A stretch of DNA of 26,624 bases from Pseudomonadota bacterium (GCA_023445495.1 JAEXLC010000201.1:1-26624); one strand, 5' to 3'; positions 1-8,432 are shown, numbered from the stretch's first letter. Notes: generated by a model not told the origin, from the sequence alone. Numbers and translations are program-made.

Positions 1-6
1 CCCCCG

Positions 7-44
7 GGGCGCCCCCGCACCCCCGCGGGCGGGCGGGGGCGCCC
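7..44. terminator. GC-rich hairpin at the window edge
   Basis: Positions 7-18 and 33-44 are perfect 12-base inverted arms (GGGCGCCCCCGC and its complement) around a 14-base GC-rich loop. No T-run follows on either side. It could be the transcript end of a gene lying before the window, or a structured leader of the thymidine kinase gene that starts at 91. The window edge prevents a choice. Confidence 0.35.
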
Positions 45-90
45 TGCTCCACGCTGGGCCATTCCCTTCCTCCGGATTCGCCGGTGCACG

Positions 91-720
91 ATGGCCAAGC
101 TTCACTTCACCCATTCCGTCATGAACGCCGGGAAGAGCACCGCCCTTCTCCAGGCCCGGCACAACTACGTCGAGAACGGCGGACGGGTGATGCTGTTCAC
201 GAGCCTGGTGGACGACCGGGCCGGCATCGGCAGGATCAGCTCGCGGATGGGGATCGCCGCGGACGCCCACGCGCTTTCCGGGACGGACGACCTTTTCGCC
301 ATCGTCGCCGCCGAGCACGCTCTCCTGCCGATCACCTGCGTCATGATCGACGAGGCCCAGTTCCTGTCCGCGAATCATGTCTGGCAGGCGGCGCGCGTCG
401 TCGACGAACTCGGCGTCCCGGTGATGGCCTACGGGCTCAAGAACAACGTCTTCGGCGAGATCTTCGGCCCGGCGGTCGCGGCGCTCCTCGCCTTGTCGGA
501 CGACATCAAGGAACTCAAGCAGCTCTGCCACTGCGGGCGCAAGGCGACGATGATCCTTCGCTACGGGCCGGACGGCGTAGCCGTGAAGGAAGGGGACGTG
601 GTGGAGGTCGGCGGCGACAACCGTTACGTCTCGGTGTGCCGGCCGCACTGGATGGCCGGCGACATCGGGCCGACCCGGAGGGGGCTGCTGCGCATCGCCT
701 GCGACCTGGCGGTCGCCTAA
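91..720 (+). CDS. tdk: Thymidine kinase
   Basis: This enzyme phosphorylates thymidine to dTMP with ATP in the cytoplasmic pyrimidine salvage pathway. The 209-residue product has the type II thymidine kinase layout. The P-loop MNAGKST lies at residues 11-17. IDEAQF at 86-91 carries the Walker B Asp and the catalytic Glu88. A structural zinc site is formed by C146-x-C148 and C183-x2-H186, in the CxC/CxxH arrangement that I recall for the E. coli enzyme. Length matches the family. No good Shine-Dalgarno sequence precedes the ATG, but it is the only start that keeps the P-loop close to the N-terminus. The gene runs convergently into the ATPase gene, with six bases between the two stop codons. Identification is secure. 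Confidence 0.95.
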   Translation: MAKLHFTHSVMNAGKSTALLQARHNYVENGGRVMLFTSLVDDRAGIGRISSRMGIAADAHALSGTDDLFAIVAAEHALLPITCVMIDEAQFLSANHVWQAARVVDELGVPVMAYGLKNNVFGEIFGPAVAALLALSDDIKELKQLCHCGRKATMILRYGPDGVAVKEGDVVEVGGDNRYVSVCRPHWMAGDIGPTRRGLLRIACDLAVA

Positions 721-726
721 GGCCGC

Positions 727-2226
727 TCAACCGACGGCGGCGAACGCGCCGATCGTGGCCGGGGCGCGGGGGTCGCCCGGCGTCGTCTCCCAGCCGAGCT
801 CGGGAATCGACACGATGCGACGCTTGCGCATGTCGAGCCGGATCGTCAGGACGCCCATCGCCTCCATGCTCTCGATCTTCTTGCGCCCGCGGCCAGGGGA
901 CATGCTGCCCAGGACCTGGGCGACGTCCATGTCGGACGGGCACGGGTCCGACTTCATGGCCGCCTTGGCGAGAAGCATGAAGGCGCCCTGGAACTCGTCG
1001 CCGAGGGTTTCGGCGAGGTCGACGGCCTTCTTCCACTCGTCGTCGTCGCTCGCGGCCTCGCCTCCTTGCAGGAGCATGAGGCGGCGCTTGAATTCGGCGA
1101 TCGAGACTGGCTCCCCGCCGACCTTGCGGATGCGGCAGCGGAGGGTGAAGTCCCGGTAGAGGTCATTCTGCGGCTTCCCGGACGACCCCGGTTCCGCAAG
1201 GATGTCGGTGATGATCTCGCTGAGGACGGCCTCGCGTTCCTCCTCGGTCATCGCCGGCGTGGTCGGCTCGGCGGCGTCGCTTTCCTGGCGCGCGCGGACG
1301 ACTTGGGCGAGCAGGTCGTGGGTCGACGGCGGCGGGGGAGGCGTGGGACGGCGCTCCATCGTCGGCTTGGTCGTGACCGGCATGGGGGCGAGGATCAGGT
1401 CTCGCACCTCCTCGCCGGTTGGCGGTGGCGTCAGCTTCGGCGTGCTGCCGAGGGCCCGGGTCTCGACGGAGCCGACCTGGATCGGCAGCGGCTTGCGCGA
1501 GAGCGCCGGGCCCAAGGCGACGAAGTGCCCGCGGGCGAGCTCGCGGAACATCTCCGCCTGCTTGCGGTCCATGCCGAGGAGCTCGGCGGCGCGCGCCATG
1601 TCGATGTCGAGGAAGGTGCGCCCCATTAGGAAGTTCGAGGCTTCGGCGGCGACGTTCTTGGCGAGCTTGGCGAGGCGCTGGGTGGCGATCACGCCGGCAA
1701 GCCCGCGCTTGCGCCCGCGGCACATCAGATTGGTCATAGCGCTCAGCGAGGCGCGGCGCACATCCTCGGCCACTTCGCCGCCACCCGAAGGCGCGAACAG
1801 CTGGGCCTCATCGACCACCACCAGCGCCGGATACCAATGGTCGCGCGGCGCATCGAACATCGCGTTGAGGAACGCCGCGGCGCACTTCATCTGCCCCTCG
1901 GCCTCCAGCCCTTCCAGGCTGAGGACGACCGAAGCGCGATGCTCGCGGATCCGGGTGGCGAAGCGGGCGATCTCGCGCTCGCTGTAATCGGCGGCTTCGA
2001 TCGAGATATGGCCGTATCGGTCGCTGAGGGTGACGAAATCGCCCTCGGGATCGATGATTACCTGCTGGACATGGCCCGCGCTCTTCTCGAGCAGCCGGCG
2101 CAGCAGATGCGACTTGCCCGACCCCGAATTGCCCTGGACGAGCAAACGCGTCGCCAGCAGCTCCTCAAGATCCATGGTGACGGCATCACCCTTGCCGTCC
2201 TGCCCCATGTCCACGCTAATCGTCAT
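727..2226 (-). CDS. HerA/DUF87-type ATPase
   Basis: The product is a 499-residue P-loop ATPase of the FtsK/HerA clade, whose members typically act as hexameric DNA translocases. The Walker A motif GNSGSGKS lies at residues 32-39. Walker B (LVVVDEAQLF) has D139 and E140. A downstream GVIATQR segment fits sensor I. After the ATPase core comes a proline-rich linker (PTPPPPPST, near residue 300), then a charged C-terminal domain of about 190 residues that I do not recognise. HerA normally partners the nuclease NurA, but no nurA-like gene is adjacent, so a role in end resection cannot be claimed. The start at 2226 has GGATGGG directly upstream. An orphan DNA-acting ATPase, possibly from a mobile or phage-derived background, is the best description. 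Confidence 0.8.
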   Translation of the reverse strand: MTISVDMGQDGKGDAVTMDLEELLATRLLVQGNSGSGKSHLLRRLLEKSAGHVQQVIIDPEGDFVTLSDRYGHISIEAADYSEREIARFATRIREHRASVVLSLEGLEAEGQMKCAAAFLNAMFDAPRDHWYPALVVVDEAQLFAPSGGGEVAEDVRRASLSAMTNLMCRGRKRGLAGVIATQRLAKLAKNVAAEASNFLMGRTFLDIDMARAAELLGMDRKQAEMFRELARGHFVALGPALSRKPLPIQVGSVETRALGSTPKLTPPPTGEEVRDLILAPMPVTTKPTMERRPTPPPPPSTHDLLAQVVRARQESDAAEPTTPAMTEEEREAVLSEIITDILAEPGSSGKPQNDLYRDFTLRCRIRKVGGEPVSIAEFKRRLMLLQGGEAASDDDEWKKAVDLAETLGDEFQGAFMLLAKAAMKSDPCPSDMDVAQVLGSMSPGRGRKKIESMEAMGVLTIRLDMRKRRIVSIPELGWETTPGDPRAPATIGAFAAVG

Positions 2227-2308
2227 CCCATCCGCTTTGGCGCATGGGAGGCGTGGGGGGAAGCTCGACGACGGGAAAAATTGTGGGCGATATGCTAGCG
2301 CAACTTTC

Positions 2309-2389
2309 CGTCACCCCGGCCTTGAGCCGGGGTCCCGCTTCTGGCGGCGATATCAGGCAGCGGAACCCCGGGTCAGGCCCGGGATGACG
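2309..2389. repeat. REP-like palindromic repeat
   Basis: Two 31-base imperfect inverted arms lie at 2309-2339 and 2359-2389. They begin CGTCACCCCGGCCTTGAGCC and, on the opposite strand, CGTCATCCCGGGCCTGACCC, and are separated by 19 bases. Elements of this style (GTCATCCCGG...CCGGGG) are, from memory, widely dispersed between genes in sphingomonads. It lies between the start of the ATPase gene and the end of the mannosidase gene, so it could also act as a transcript end for the mannosidase gene. Confidence 0.7.
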
Positions 2390-2398
2390 AGGTAAGGC

Positions 2399-3769
2399 TC
2401 AACGCTTGAACCCCAGCAGCACATTCCCCTCGGTCGACAGATAATTCTTCCGGTAATCGAAGCGCCGGCAATCGGAGAAGATCAGCCAGTAATATTTCAT
2501 CTGCTCCGACCACCAATAGCCGGGGCAATGGTCCGCCTTCGTCTTGGTGGTGACGTCGGCCATCGTCGCATAGCCGAACGCGGCCTTGTTCCATTGCTGC
2601 ATCGCCCGGAAATGCCGGGCGACCAGCTCGCGCCATTCGTCCTTGCGATCGAGCAGCCAGTGGTTGAACGCGGCATCGGCCAGCTCGGGGCGCAGCGCGT
2701 TGGTCTTGTAGGTGGGCGCGCCTTTCTCCGGGTCATAGCCCTCGGGCAGGATGCCGTACTTCGCCTGCACCTTGTCCCAGCTGCGCGTATAGGCTTCGCC
2801 CGCTGCCGTATCGCCGCCCTGGGCAAGCAGCCCGCCATAGAAGGACGAAAGCTCGTCCTGCTCCCAGTTGATCCGCTTGCCGGTCTCGAAATCGACATCG
2901 ACGAACCAGATATCGCCGTTCAACTCGGCCTTCTGGTTCTCGAGGATCGCCGCGGTGCAGCTCTTGTACATCACCAGGAAGTCGCGGTCGCCGAACAGCT
3001 GCCAGGCGTCCCACAGATATTCGTAATAGCTGTCCGAGGGCGGGCCGATCGTCGCGCGCCGGCTCTTCCATTCGCCGGTCATGCAGTCGAACGCATCGGG
3101 CATCAGCCCGATATCCGATCGCCGCCCGAACAGCGCGACCATCGCCCGCTTGGCCGCCTTCAGATAGCGCGGATCGCCGGTCAACCGGCTCAGCGTGCCG
3201 AACTCGGTGATGCAGCTGCCTGCTTCGGCCGGGTTGGTGATGGGATCGCGCAGTGCGCCGGTCTTCAGGTTGATGAAGCGGTGCGGCACCCCGATCGGCG
3301 AATGGGTGAAGCTCGGCATCAGCCGGTCGGCCAGGTCCTTCGCCTTGGCGAGCAGCAGCTTGTCGCCGCTGGCGAGATGCGCCGAGAGCAGCCCGCCGAC
3401 CAGCCGGATGATCGTCTCGAACACCGAGACTTCGCCGTCGATATCGAAATCGAGAGTGGCGTGGATCCAGTCCACCCCATCCTTGAACTCGGCATCGAGC
3501 TCCATCAGCCACAGCGTGTCGAGCGCTTCGATCAGGCTGAGCCCGACATGTTTCCCTTTGATCGAGAAGCTCTCGGCTCCGCCCGAGACCGGCATGATCT
3601 GGTCCTTGCCCCAGGCCTTCTCGCGGTAGTTCCGCCAGGCCCAGCGCATGCTTTCGCGCACTTCGCCGGCGAGCGCGCGCCAGTCCTCCTTGGCCGTGGC
3701 GGGCAGGGGAAGCAGCGCGGCCGCGCCACCGGCGATCAGGCCGCGACGGCCGATGCGGAAGGAGTCCAT
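2399..3769 (-). CDS. Tat-exported GH47 alpha-mannosidase homologue
   Basis: The 456-residue product matches glycoside hydrolase family 47 (class I, inverting alpha-1,2-mannosidases), best known from eukaryotic ER/Golgi N-glycan trimming. Conserved landmarks appear in order: AWRNYREKAWGKD (44-56), the EALDTLW segment (81-87), VFETIIRLVGGLLSAH (116-131) with candidate acid E118, SDSYYEYL (245-252) with D246, LRPE (359-362) with E362, and a C-terminal STEG (445-448) whose T446 corresponds to the calcium-binding Thr of the family. The N-terminus FRIGRRGLIAGGAAALLPLPATA is a twin-arginine signal, so the folded enzyme is probably exported to the periplasm. Length matches a bare catalytic domain. 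It is divergent from recQ with a 92-base gap. Substrate is inferred to be an alpha-1,2-mannoside from outside the cell. Family confidence is high. Confidence 0.9.
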   Translation of the reverse strand: MDSFRIGRRGLIAGGAAALLPLPATAKEDWRALAGEVRESMRWAWRNYREKAWGKDQIMPVSGGAESFSIKGKHVGLSLIEALDTLWLMELDAEFKDGVDWIHATLDFDIDGEVSVFETIIRLVGGLLSAHLASGDKLLLAKAKDLADRLMPSFTHSPIGVPHRFINLKTGALRDPITNPAEAGSCITEFGTLSRLTGDPRYLKAAKRAMVALFGRRSDIGLMPDAFDCMTGEWKSRRATIGPPSDSYYEYLWDAWQLFGDRDFLVMYKSCTAAILENQKAELNGDIWFVDVDFETGKRINWEQDELSSFYGGLLAQGGDTAAGEAYTRSWDKVQAKYGILPEGYDPEKGAPTYKTNALRPELADAAFNHWLLDRKDEWRELVARHFRAMQQWNKAAFGYATMADVTTKTKADHCPGYWWSEQMKYYWLIFSDCRRFDYRKNYLSTEGNVLLGFKR

Positions 3770-3861
3770 GGCCTCAGGCTAGGCGAGGCTTGCGGCGAAT
3801 GCCACCCGATCGGCTGCGAATAGCCTCGACTTTCCGGGGCCTCGCCCGCTAACCGGGCGCG

Positions 3862-5634
3862 ATGGTCCCCACCGATACGCTCCGCCGGGTCTTCGGCTTC
3901 GACGCTTTCCGCGGCGTGCAGGAGCAGGTGGTCGCGCGCGTGCTCGCCGGCGAGCGCACCCTGGCGGTGATGCCCACCGGCGCCGGCAAGTCGCTCACCT
4001 ATCAGCTCCCTTCGGTGATGCTGGAGGGCACCTGCGTCGTCGTCTCGCCGCTGATCGCGCTGATGCACGACCAGCTCCGCGCCGCCGAGGCGGTCGGCAT
4101 CCGTGCCGCGACGCTCACCAGCGTCGACGAGAACCGCGCCGAGACGATCGAGCGGTTCCGCGCCGGCGAGCTCGACCTGCTCTATGTCGCGCCCGAGCGC
4201 GCCTCGAACGAATATTTCCGCAACCTGCTCACCCAGGCCAAGCTCAGCCTGTTCGCGATCGACGAGGCGCATTGCGTCTCCGAATGGGGGCATGATTTCC
4301 GTCCCGATTACCGGCTGCTCCGCCCGCTGCTCGATCGCTTCCCGGACGTGCCGCGCCTGGCGCTCACCGCCACCGCCGACGCGCATACCCGCGCCGATAT
4401 CCTCGAGCAGCTGGGGCTGCCGCAGGACGGGCTGATAGTCGCCGGCTTCGACCGGCCGAATATCCGCTATGCGATCGCCCCGCGCGAGAACACCACGCGC
4501 CAGGTGATCGACCTGATCGCCGAAACCCCTGGCCCCGGCATCGTCTATGCCCAAACGCGCGCCGGGGTGGAGAAGCTTGCCGAAAAGCTTGCCGCCGAGA
4601 CCGGCCGCCCGGTGCTGCCCTATCATGCCGGGCTCGATCCCGAGGTCCGCCGCCGCAACCAGGCGGCGTTCGTCGCGAGCGAGGACATGGTGGTAGTCGC
4701 CACCGTCGCGTTCGGCATGGGCATCGACAAGCCCGACGTGCGCTTCGTCGCCCATGCCGGTCTGCCCAAGTCGATCGAGGCCTATTACCAGGAAACCGGC
4801 CGCGCCGGGCGCGACGGCGATCCGGCGGTGGCGCATCTCTTCTGGGGTGCCGACGATTTCGCCCGCGCCCGCCAGCGGATCGGCGAAGTCGAGCCGTCGC
4901 GCCAGCCCGGCGAGCGTACCCGCCTCACCGCGCTCGGCGCATTGGTCGAGACCGCCACCTGCCGCCGCCGCATCCTGCTCAAGCATTTCGGCGAGAACGA
5001 AGCGCCGGAGAACTGCGGCAATTGCGACAATTGCCTGAGCCCGCCCGCCGCGATCGACGCGACGGTGACCGCGCAGAAATTCCTCTCGGCGGTGTTCCGC
5101 ACCGGCATGCTGTTCGGGGTCGGCTATATCGAGAGCATATTGCTCGGCCAGTCCACCGACCGGAGCCTTTCGAACGGGCATGAAGCGCTGTCGGTGTTCG
5201 GCATCGTCGAGGGCGAGGAGGTCGCGCTGATCAAGCCGGTCGCCCGCGCGCTGCTGCTGCGTGATGCGCTGCGCGCCAACGAGCATGGCGGGCTGGAGTT
5301 CGGGCCCGAGGCGCGCGCGATCCTCAAGGGCGGGGCCAAGGTCGCGCTGGTGCTGCCGCCGAAGCGCGAGCGCCGCCGGCGCGGGGGCAGCCGGGCAGGC
5401 GGGGACAATCCGGTCGGCAACCCGCTGTTCGAGGCACTGCGCGCCAAGCGCCGCGAGATCGCGCAGGAAACTGGGCTGCCGCCCTATGTCATCTTCCACG
5501 ATTCGGTGCTGCGCGACATGGCGTTGCTCAAGCCGGAGAGCATCGCGGCGATGGGCAACATCTCGGGCGTTGGCGCGCGCAAGCTCGATGCCTATGGTGA
5601 CGCCTTCCTGCAAGTGATCCGCGAGGCCGCGTGA
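3862..5634 (+). CDS. recQ: ATP-dependent DNA helicase RecQ
   Basis: RecQ unwinds DNA 3' to 5' and acts in RecF-pathway recombination and fork repair. The 590-residue protein has every expected part: Walker A MPTGAGKS (37-44), the DEAH box at 134-137 followed by CVSEWGHDFRPDY, helicase motifs FGMGIDKPDVR and QETGRAGRDG, a zinc-binding cluster (a Cys near 368, then ENCGNCDNC near 385-392), a winged-helix region, and a C-terminal HRDC domain (about 520-590). The ATG at 3862 has only a weak ribosome-binding site. It heads a run of four genes linked by 4-base overlaps, the first being GTGA at 5631-5634. A basic linker (KRERRRRGGSRAGG) joins the winged helix to HRDC. Confidence 0.96.
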   Translation: MVPTDTLRRVFGFDAFRGVQEQVVARVLAGERTLAVMPTGAGKSLTYQLPSVMLEGTCVVVSPLIALMHDQLRAAEAVGIRAATLTSVDENRAETIERFRAGELDLLYVAPERASNEYFRNLLTQAKLSLFAIDEAHCVSEWGHDFRPDYRLLRPLLDRFPDVPRLALTATADAHTRADILEQLGLPQDGLIVAGFDRPNIRYAIAPRENTTRQVIDLIAETPGPGIVYAQTRAGVEKLAEKLAAETGRPVLPYHAGLDPEVRRRNQAAFVASEDMVVVATVAFGMGIDKPDVRFVAHAGLPKSIEAYYQETGRAGRDGDPAVAHLFWGADDFARARQRIGEVEPSRQPGERTRLTALGALVETATCRRRILLKHFGENEAPENCGNCDNCLSPPAAIDATVTAQKFLSAVFRTGMLFGVGYIESILLGQSTDRSLSNGHEALSVFGIVEGEEVALIKPVARALLLRDALRANEHGGLEFGPEARAILKGGAKVALVLPPKRERRRRGGSRAGGDNPVGNPLFEALRAKRREIAQETGLPPYVIFHDSVLRDMALLKPESIAAMGNISGVGARKLDAYGDAFLQVIREAA

Positions 5635-6116
5635 GACTGTTCTTCGCCCTTCCGCTGCTGCTCGCCGCCTGCGTGCCTGCCGCGCCGGTCGCGACGACCG
5701 CGCCTGCGCTGTCGAGCATCGCGATGGACCGCAACAGCTGGGGCCGCCCGGTCTCGCGCTGGACGATCGATGCAGCGGGCAAGGGCCGCTACACGGTGCC
5801 CGAGCCCGACGTGTTCAACGCCGAGCGGTTGGTGACGCGCGGTTTTTCCGCCGGGCCCGAAGGCTTTGCCGAGATCCGCAAGCTGCTCGCCACCGGCGAA
5901 GCGCATGCCGGCCGGGAGCTGGTCTGCGGCGAGCGGATCACCGATCAATATTACGGTACCGTCCGCTGGGGCGATGCGCACCTGACCTATGACCTGGGCT
6001 GCCAGGACAAGGCGACCGAGGAAGTGCTCAAGGGCATCACTGCCGCCGAGCGCAAGGTCGCTGCCTTGGCTGCCAACCAGCCGATCCTCGAAACCCAGAA
6101 GGTGGAACGTCAATGA
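5631..6116 (+). CDS. Small putative lipoprotein
   Basis: This is a predicted lipoprotein of 161 residues. The N-terminus MRLFFALPLLLAAC is a type II signal peptide with lipobox LLAAC, making Cys14 the likely lipidated residue. The mature part is rich in small residues and has two more Cys (in ELVCGERI and YDLGCQDK) that could form a disulphide in the periplasm. I do not recognise a family. The GTG start overlaps the recQ stop in GTGA, and its own stop overlaps the next start in ATGA, so translation is probably coupled across the operon. Why a lipoprotein travels with a helicase is not evident from the sequence. Confidence 0.8.
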   Translation: MRLFFALPLLLAACVPAAPVATTAPALSSIAMDRNSWGRPVSRWTIDAAGKGRYTVPEPDVFNAERLVTRGFSAGPEGFAEIRKLLATGEAHAGRELVCGERITDQYYGTVRWGDAHLTYDLGCQDKATEEVLKGITAAERKVAALAANQPILETQKVERQ

Positions 6117-6544
6117 ACCTGCGCCGCGTCGATGACAGCATCTCGGTCGCCCCCCAGATCGCCGCCGGGGACATTCCCCTGCTTGCCGAGCAGGGCTTCA
6201 GCTTCGTGGTCAACAACCGCCCCGACGAGGAGGAGATGGGCCAGCCCGAGGGCGAGGCGATCCGCGCCGCGGCCGAGGCCGCCGGGCTCGGCTATGCCGC
6301 GATCCCGGTGACGCATGCCGGCTTCTCCTCCGCCCAGGTCGAGGCGATGGCGGCGGCGCTGGCGGAGGCCAAGGGCCCGGTGCTCGCCTATTGCCGCTCG
6401 GGCACGCGCTCGTGCAATCTCTGGGCGCTCGCCGAGGCCTCGCGCGGCGGCGACCCCGCCGAGATCACCGCCAAGGCGGCGCAGGCCGGCTACGACATCT
6501 CGGGCATCCGCCCGTTGCTCGACCAGCTCTCCGGCAAGGCGTGA
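6113..6544 (+). CDS. TIGR01244-family sulfurtransferase/phosphatase-like protein
   Basis: The 143-residue protein resembles the TIGR01244 (DUF442, Blh N-terminal domain) family, which has a dual-specificity-phosphatase fold with a rhodanese-like active loop. The active loop is AYCRSGTRSCNLW, with nucleophile Cys94 and a C-x4-R spacing (Arg99) more like a rhodanese loop than the C-x5-R of phosphatases. The segment FVVNNRPDEEEMGQP (about 31-45) is typical of the family. Members are linked to sulfide or persulfide handling and to beta-lactamase-like hydrolases; no such hydrolase lies next to it here. The ATG overlaps the preceding stop and the stop overlaps the next GTG, so it belongs to the recQ run. 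Confidence 0.88.
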   Translation: MNLRRVDDSISVAPQIAAGDIPLLAEQGFSFVVNNRPDEEEMGQPEGEAIRAAAEAAGLGYAAIPVTHAGFSSAQVEAMAAALAEAKGPVLAYCRSGTRSCNLWALAEASRGGDPAEITAKAAQAGYDISGIRPLLDQLSGKA

Positions 6545-6903
6545 ACCAGCTCTACGTTTCCGCCGGCTCGATCGGCGCCATCCTGGTGATGGTGCTGGTT
6601 GCCTGGGCGCTGGGGCTCGGCCGCGGCGCCGCGATCGCCAGCGCCGCGGAAGCGCGCGAGACGGCGGAGGGCATGATCTCCGGCTTCGATGGCGGCGAGG
6701 CGTTGGTCGGCAGCGATGGCAGGGCGGCGCTCGTCCATGGCAAGGCAGGCGATGCGGCGCTGCTGAAGATGCACGGTGCCCGCGTCGCGGCGCGGCACCT
6801 TCGCCTGCCGCTCACCACCGTCTCCACGCCCGATGGCCTGCGTATCGACAGCGGCGACAAGCGCTTCGGCGCCGTGCTGCTGCGCGGCATCAGCGCGGTC
6901 TGA
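6541..6903 (+). CDS. Membrane-anchored protein of unknown function
   Basis: The 120-residue product begins at a GTG that overlaps the previous stop (GTGA). An N-terminal transmembrane helix covers roughly residues 8-30 (GSIGAILVMVLVAWALGLG), followed by a small predicted beta-rich domain facing the periplasm. The segment DGGEALVGSDGRAALVHGKAG is reminiscent of small sphingomonad proteins without assigned function, and I do not recognise a catalytic motif. It ends the four-gene recQ run. Three bases separate its stop from the convergent gene at 6907, leaving almost no room for a terminator between them. Confidence 0.75.
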   Translation: MNQLYVSAGSIGAILVMVLVAWALGLGRGAAIASAAEARETAEGMISGFDGGEALVGSDGRAALVHGKAGDAALLKMHGARVAARHLRLPLTTVSTPDGLRIDSGDKRFGAVLLRGISAV

Positions 6904-6906
6904 CGC

Positions 6907-7386
6907 TCAGCGCGCCTGGAAGGGGATCGCAGCGGGCGTGGTGCCGATCGCGTCGATGCGGTCGCCCCGGAGCGTCAGGATCGAGAGATAGGCGAGCTTG
7001 CCGTCGCGCATCCATTCGACCCGTATCTTTCCGTTCGCCAGCAGATAGGGTGCGTTGTGGTCGAGGCCGCGCGGCATCGCCCAGCCGGCCATCGGCGCGG
7101 GAGTGAAGCAGCCGGCGCCATATTCGGCGCAGAAGAACAGCGTGGCGTTCTCGGTGCGCAGCTCCCGGGGGATCGGCTGCTCCGCGTGATAGGCCGCGAT
7201 CGCCTTCGCAATGAGCGTTGCCGTTTCCGCCGGGATCGGCCGGCCGGGCTTTGCCGCGGGAAGCAGCGGGACCAGCTGGCGGCCATGGATCTGGTCCGGC
7301 GCCAGGGCCAGGCACATGCCCTCGGCGGGGCCACCGGGCAAAGCCGGACATTCGGCGGCCTGGAACAGAAGCGGAAGCAGGATCAT
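6907..7386 (-). CDS. Small exported protein, unknown function
   Basis: This is a 159-residue protein with a short hydrophobic N-terminus (MILLPLLFQAAECPALPGG) that fits a signal peptide; LFQAAEC also offers a weak lipobox-like Cys. Two further Cys (FFCAEYGAGCF) in the centre could form a disulphide. The C-terminal part (NGKIRVEWMRDGKLAYLSILTLRGDRIDAI) looks like beta hairpins. No family is recognised. It is convergent with the recQ run and divergent from the sterol desaturase gene, with which it shares a 74-base promoter region. Confidence 0.65.
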   Translation of the reverse strand: MILLPLLFQAAECPALPGGPAEGMCLALAPDQIHGRQLVPLLPAAKPGRPIPAETATLIAKAIAAYHAEQPIPRELRTENATLFFCAEYGAGCFTPAPMAGWAMPRGLDHNAPYLLANGKIRVEWMRDGKLAYLSILTLRGDRIDAIGTTPAAIPFQAR

Positions 7387-7432
7387 CGGGTTTTCCTAGG
7401 GCGACGCACGCGCAACGCCAAGGCGTGACAGG

Positions 7433-7454
7433 TTACTTACAACAGGGTAAGCAA
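7433..7454. promoter_or_regulatory. TetR-operator-like dyad before the desaturase gene
   Basis: TTACTTAC and GTAAGCAA form 8-base half-sites separated by six bases; seven of eight positions are complementary. The dyad ends six bases before the ATG at 7461. Size and placement fit a TetR-type repressor operator controlling the desaturase/oxidoreductase pair. No regulator gene is adjacent, so the binding protein is unknown. Confidence 0.4.
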
Positions 7455-7460
7455 GGGCCC

Positions 7461-8432
7461 ATGCTGGTGCCCCATCTTCCCGATCCGGTGACCTATGCCA
7501 TTCCCGGCTTCGTCGTCCTGATCCTGGCGGAGATGGTCATCGCCCGCATTCGCGATCGCCGCCGCTTCTGCCCCCGGGACACGCTGACCAGCCTCGCGCT
7601 CGGCTTCGGCAGCACCGTCGCCGGGCTGCTCACCACCGGCCTGGTCTATGCGCTGGCGATGTGGCTCTACCAGTTCCGCCTCTTCACCATCGGCTTCGCC
7701 TGGTACTGGTTCGTCCTCGCCTTCGTGCTCGACGACCTGGCCTATTACGCCTTCCACCGCGCCGCCCACCGGGTGCGCTGGTTCTGGGCGAGCCATGTCA
7801 TCCACCATTCGAGCCAGCATTATAACCTGACCACGGCGCTGCGGCAGACCTGGACCGGGTTCATCAGCGTGAGCTTCGCCTTCCGGCTGCCGCTGTTCCT
7901 GATCGGCTTCCACCCGGCGATGATCTTCTTCTGCGCCGGCATCAACCTGATCTACCAGTTCTGGATCCACACCGAGATGGTCGGCCGGATGCCGCGCTGG
8001 TTCGAGGCGGTGATGAACACGCCGTCGCACCACCGCGTCCACCACGCGACCAACCCGCGCTATCTCGACAAGAATTATGCCGGGGTCTTCATCGTCTGGG
8101 ACCGCATGTTCGGTACCTTTGTCGAGGAGCGCGCCGACGACCGGCCGCGCTACGGCATCGTCAAGGACCTGGGCAGCTTCAACATCCTCTGGGCCGCCTT
8201 CCACGAATGGATCGGCATCGCCAGGGACGTGTGGGCCGCGCCGGACTGGAAGTCCCGAATTGGCTATATGATCGCGCCGCCGGGCTGGAGCCACGATGGC
8301 AGCCGCGATACATCCGAGACCATAAAGGCGCGCTGGGAGGCGCGGGAGCAGCTACGGGGGGATTCGTGGAAGCAGCCGATATCGTCGTCATCGGTGGGGG
8401 ATCCGGCGGGAGCGCCGTCGCGGGCCGCCTGA
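7461..8432 (+). CDS. Sterol desaturase-family di-iron membrane enzyme
   Basis: The 323-residue integral membrane protein belongs to the fatty-acid hydroxylase / sterol desaturase superfamily. Family His clusters are present: HRAAH, HVIHHSSQH, and HHRVHH followed by ATNPRYLDKNYAG. Together they would bind a di-iron centre at the cytoplasmic face. Several hydrophobic helices surround them (residues about 10-28, 46-66, 72-92, 135-165). These enzymes hydroxylate or desaturate lipids or isoprenoids; the substrate cannot be read from the sequence. The ATG at 7461 is chosen because the first helix begins there; the preceding AAGGGCCC is a weak ribosome-binding site. The last 67 bases overlap the GMC oxidoreductase gene in another frame. 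Its Ser-rich tail (KQPISSSSVGD) may be only a by-product of that overlap. Confidence 0.88.
   Translation: MLVPHLPDPVTYAIPGFVVLILAEMVIARIRDRRRFCPRDTLTSLALGFGSTVAGLLTTGLVYALAMWLYQFRLFTIGFAWYWFVLAFVLDDLAYYAFHRAAHRVRWFWASHVIHHSSQHYNLTTALRQTWTGFISVSFAFRLPLFLIGFHPAMIFFCAGINLIYQFWIHTEMVGRMPRWFEAVMNTPSHHRVHHATNPRYLDKNYAGVFIVWDRMFGTFVEERADDRPRYGIVKDLGSFNILWAAFHEWIGIARDVWAAPDWKSRIGYMIAPPGWSHDGSRDTSETIKARWEAREQLRGDSWKQPISSSSVGDPAGAPSRAA

Noticed and set aside
3736..5613. 625-codon open frame antisense to recQ
   Set aside because: Every RecQ motif is intact on the plus strand; the antisense product is low-complexity His/Arg/Gly/Ala-rich with no domain.
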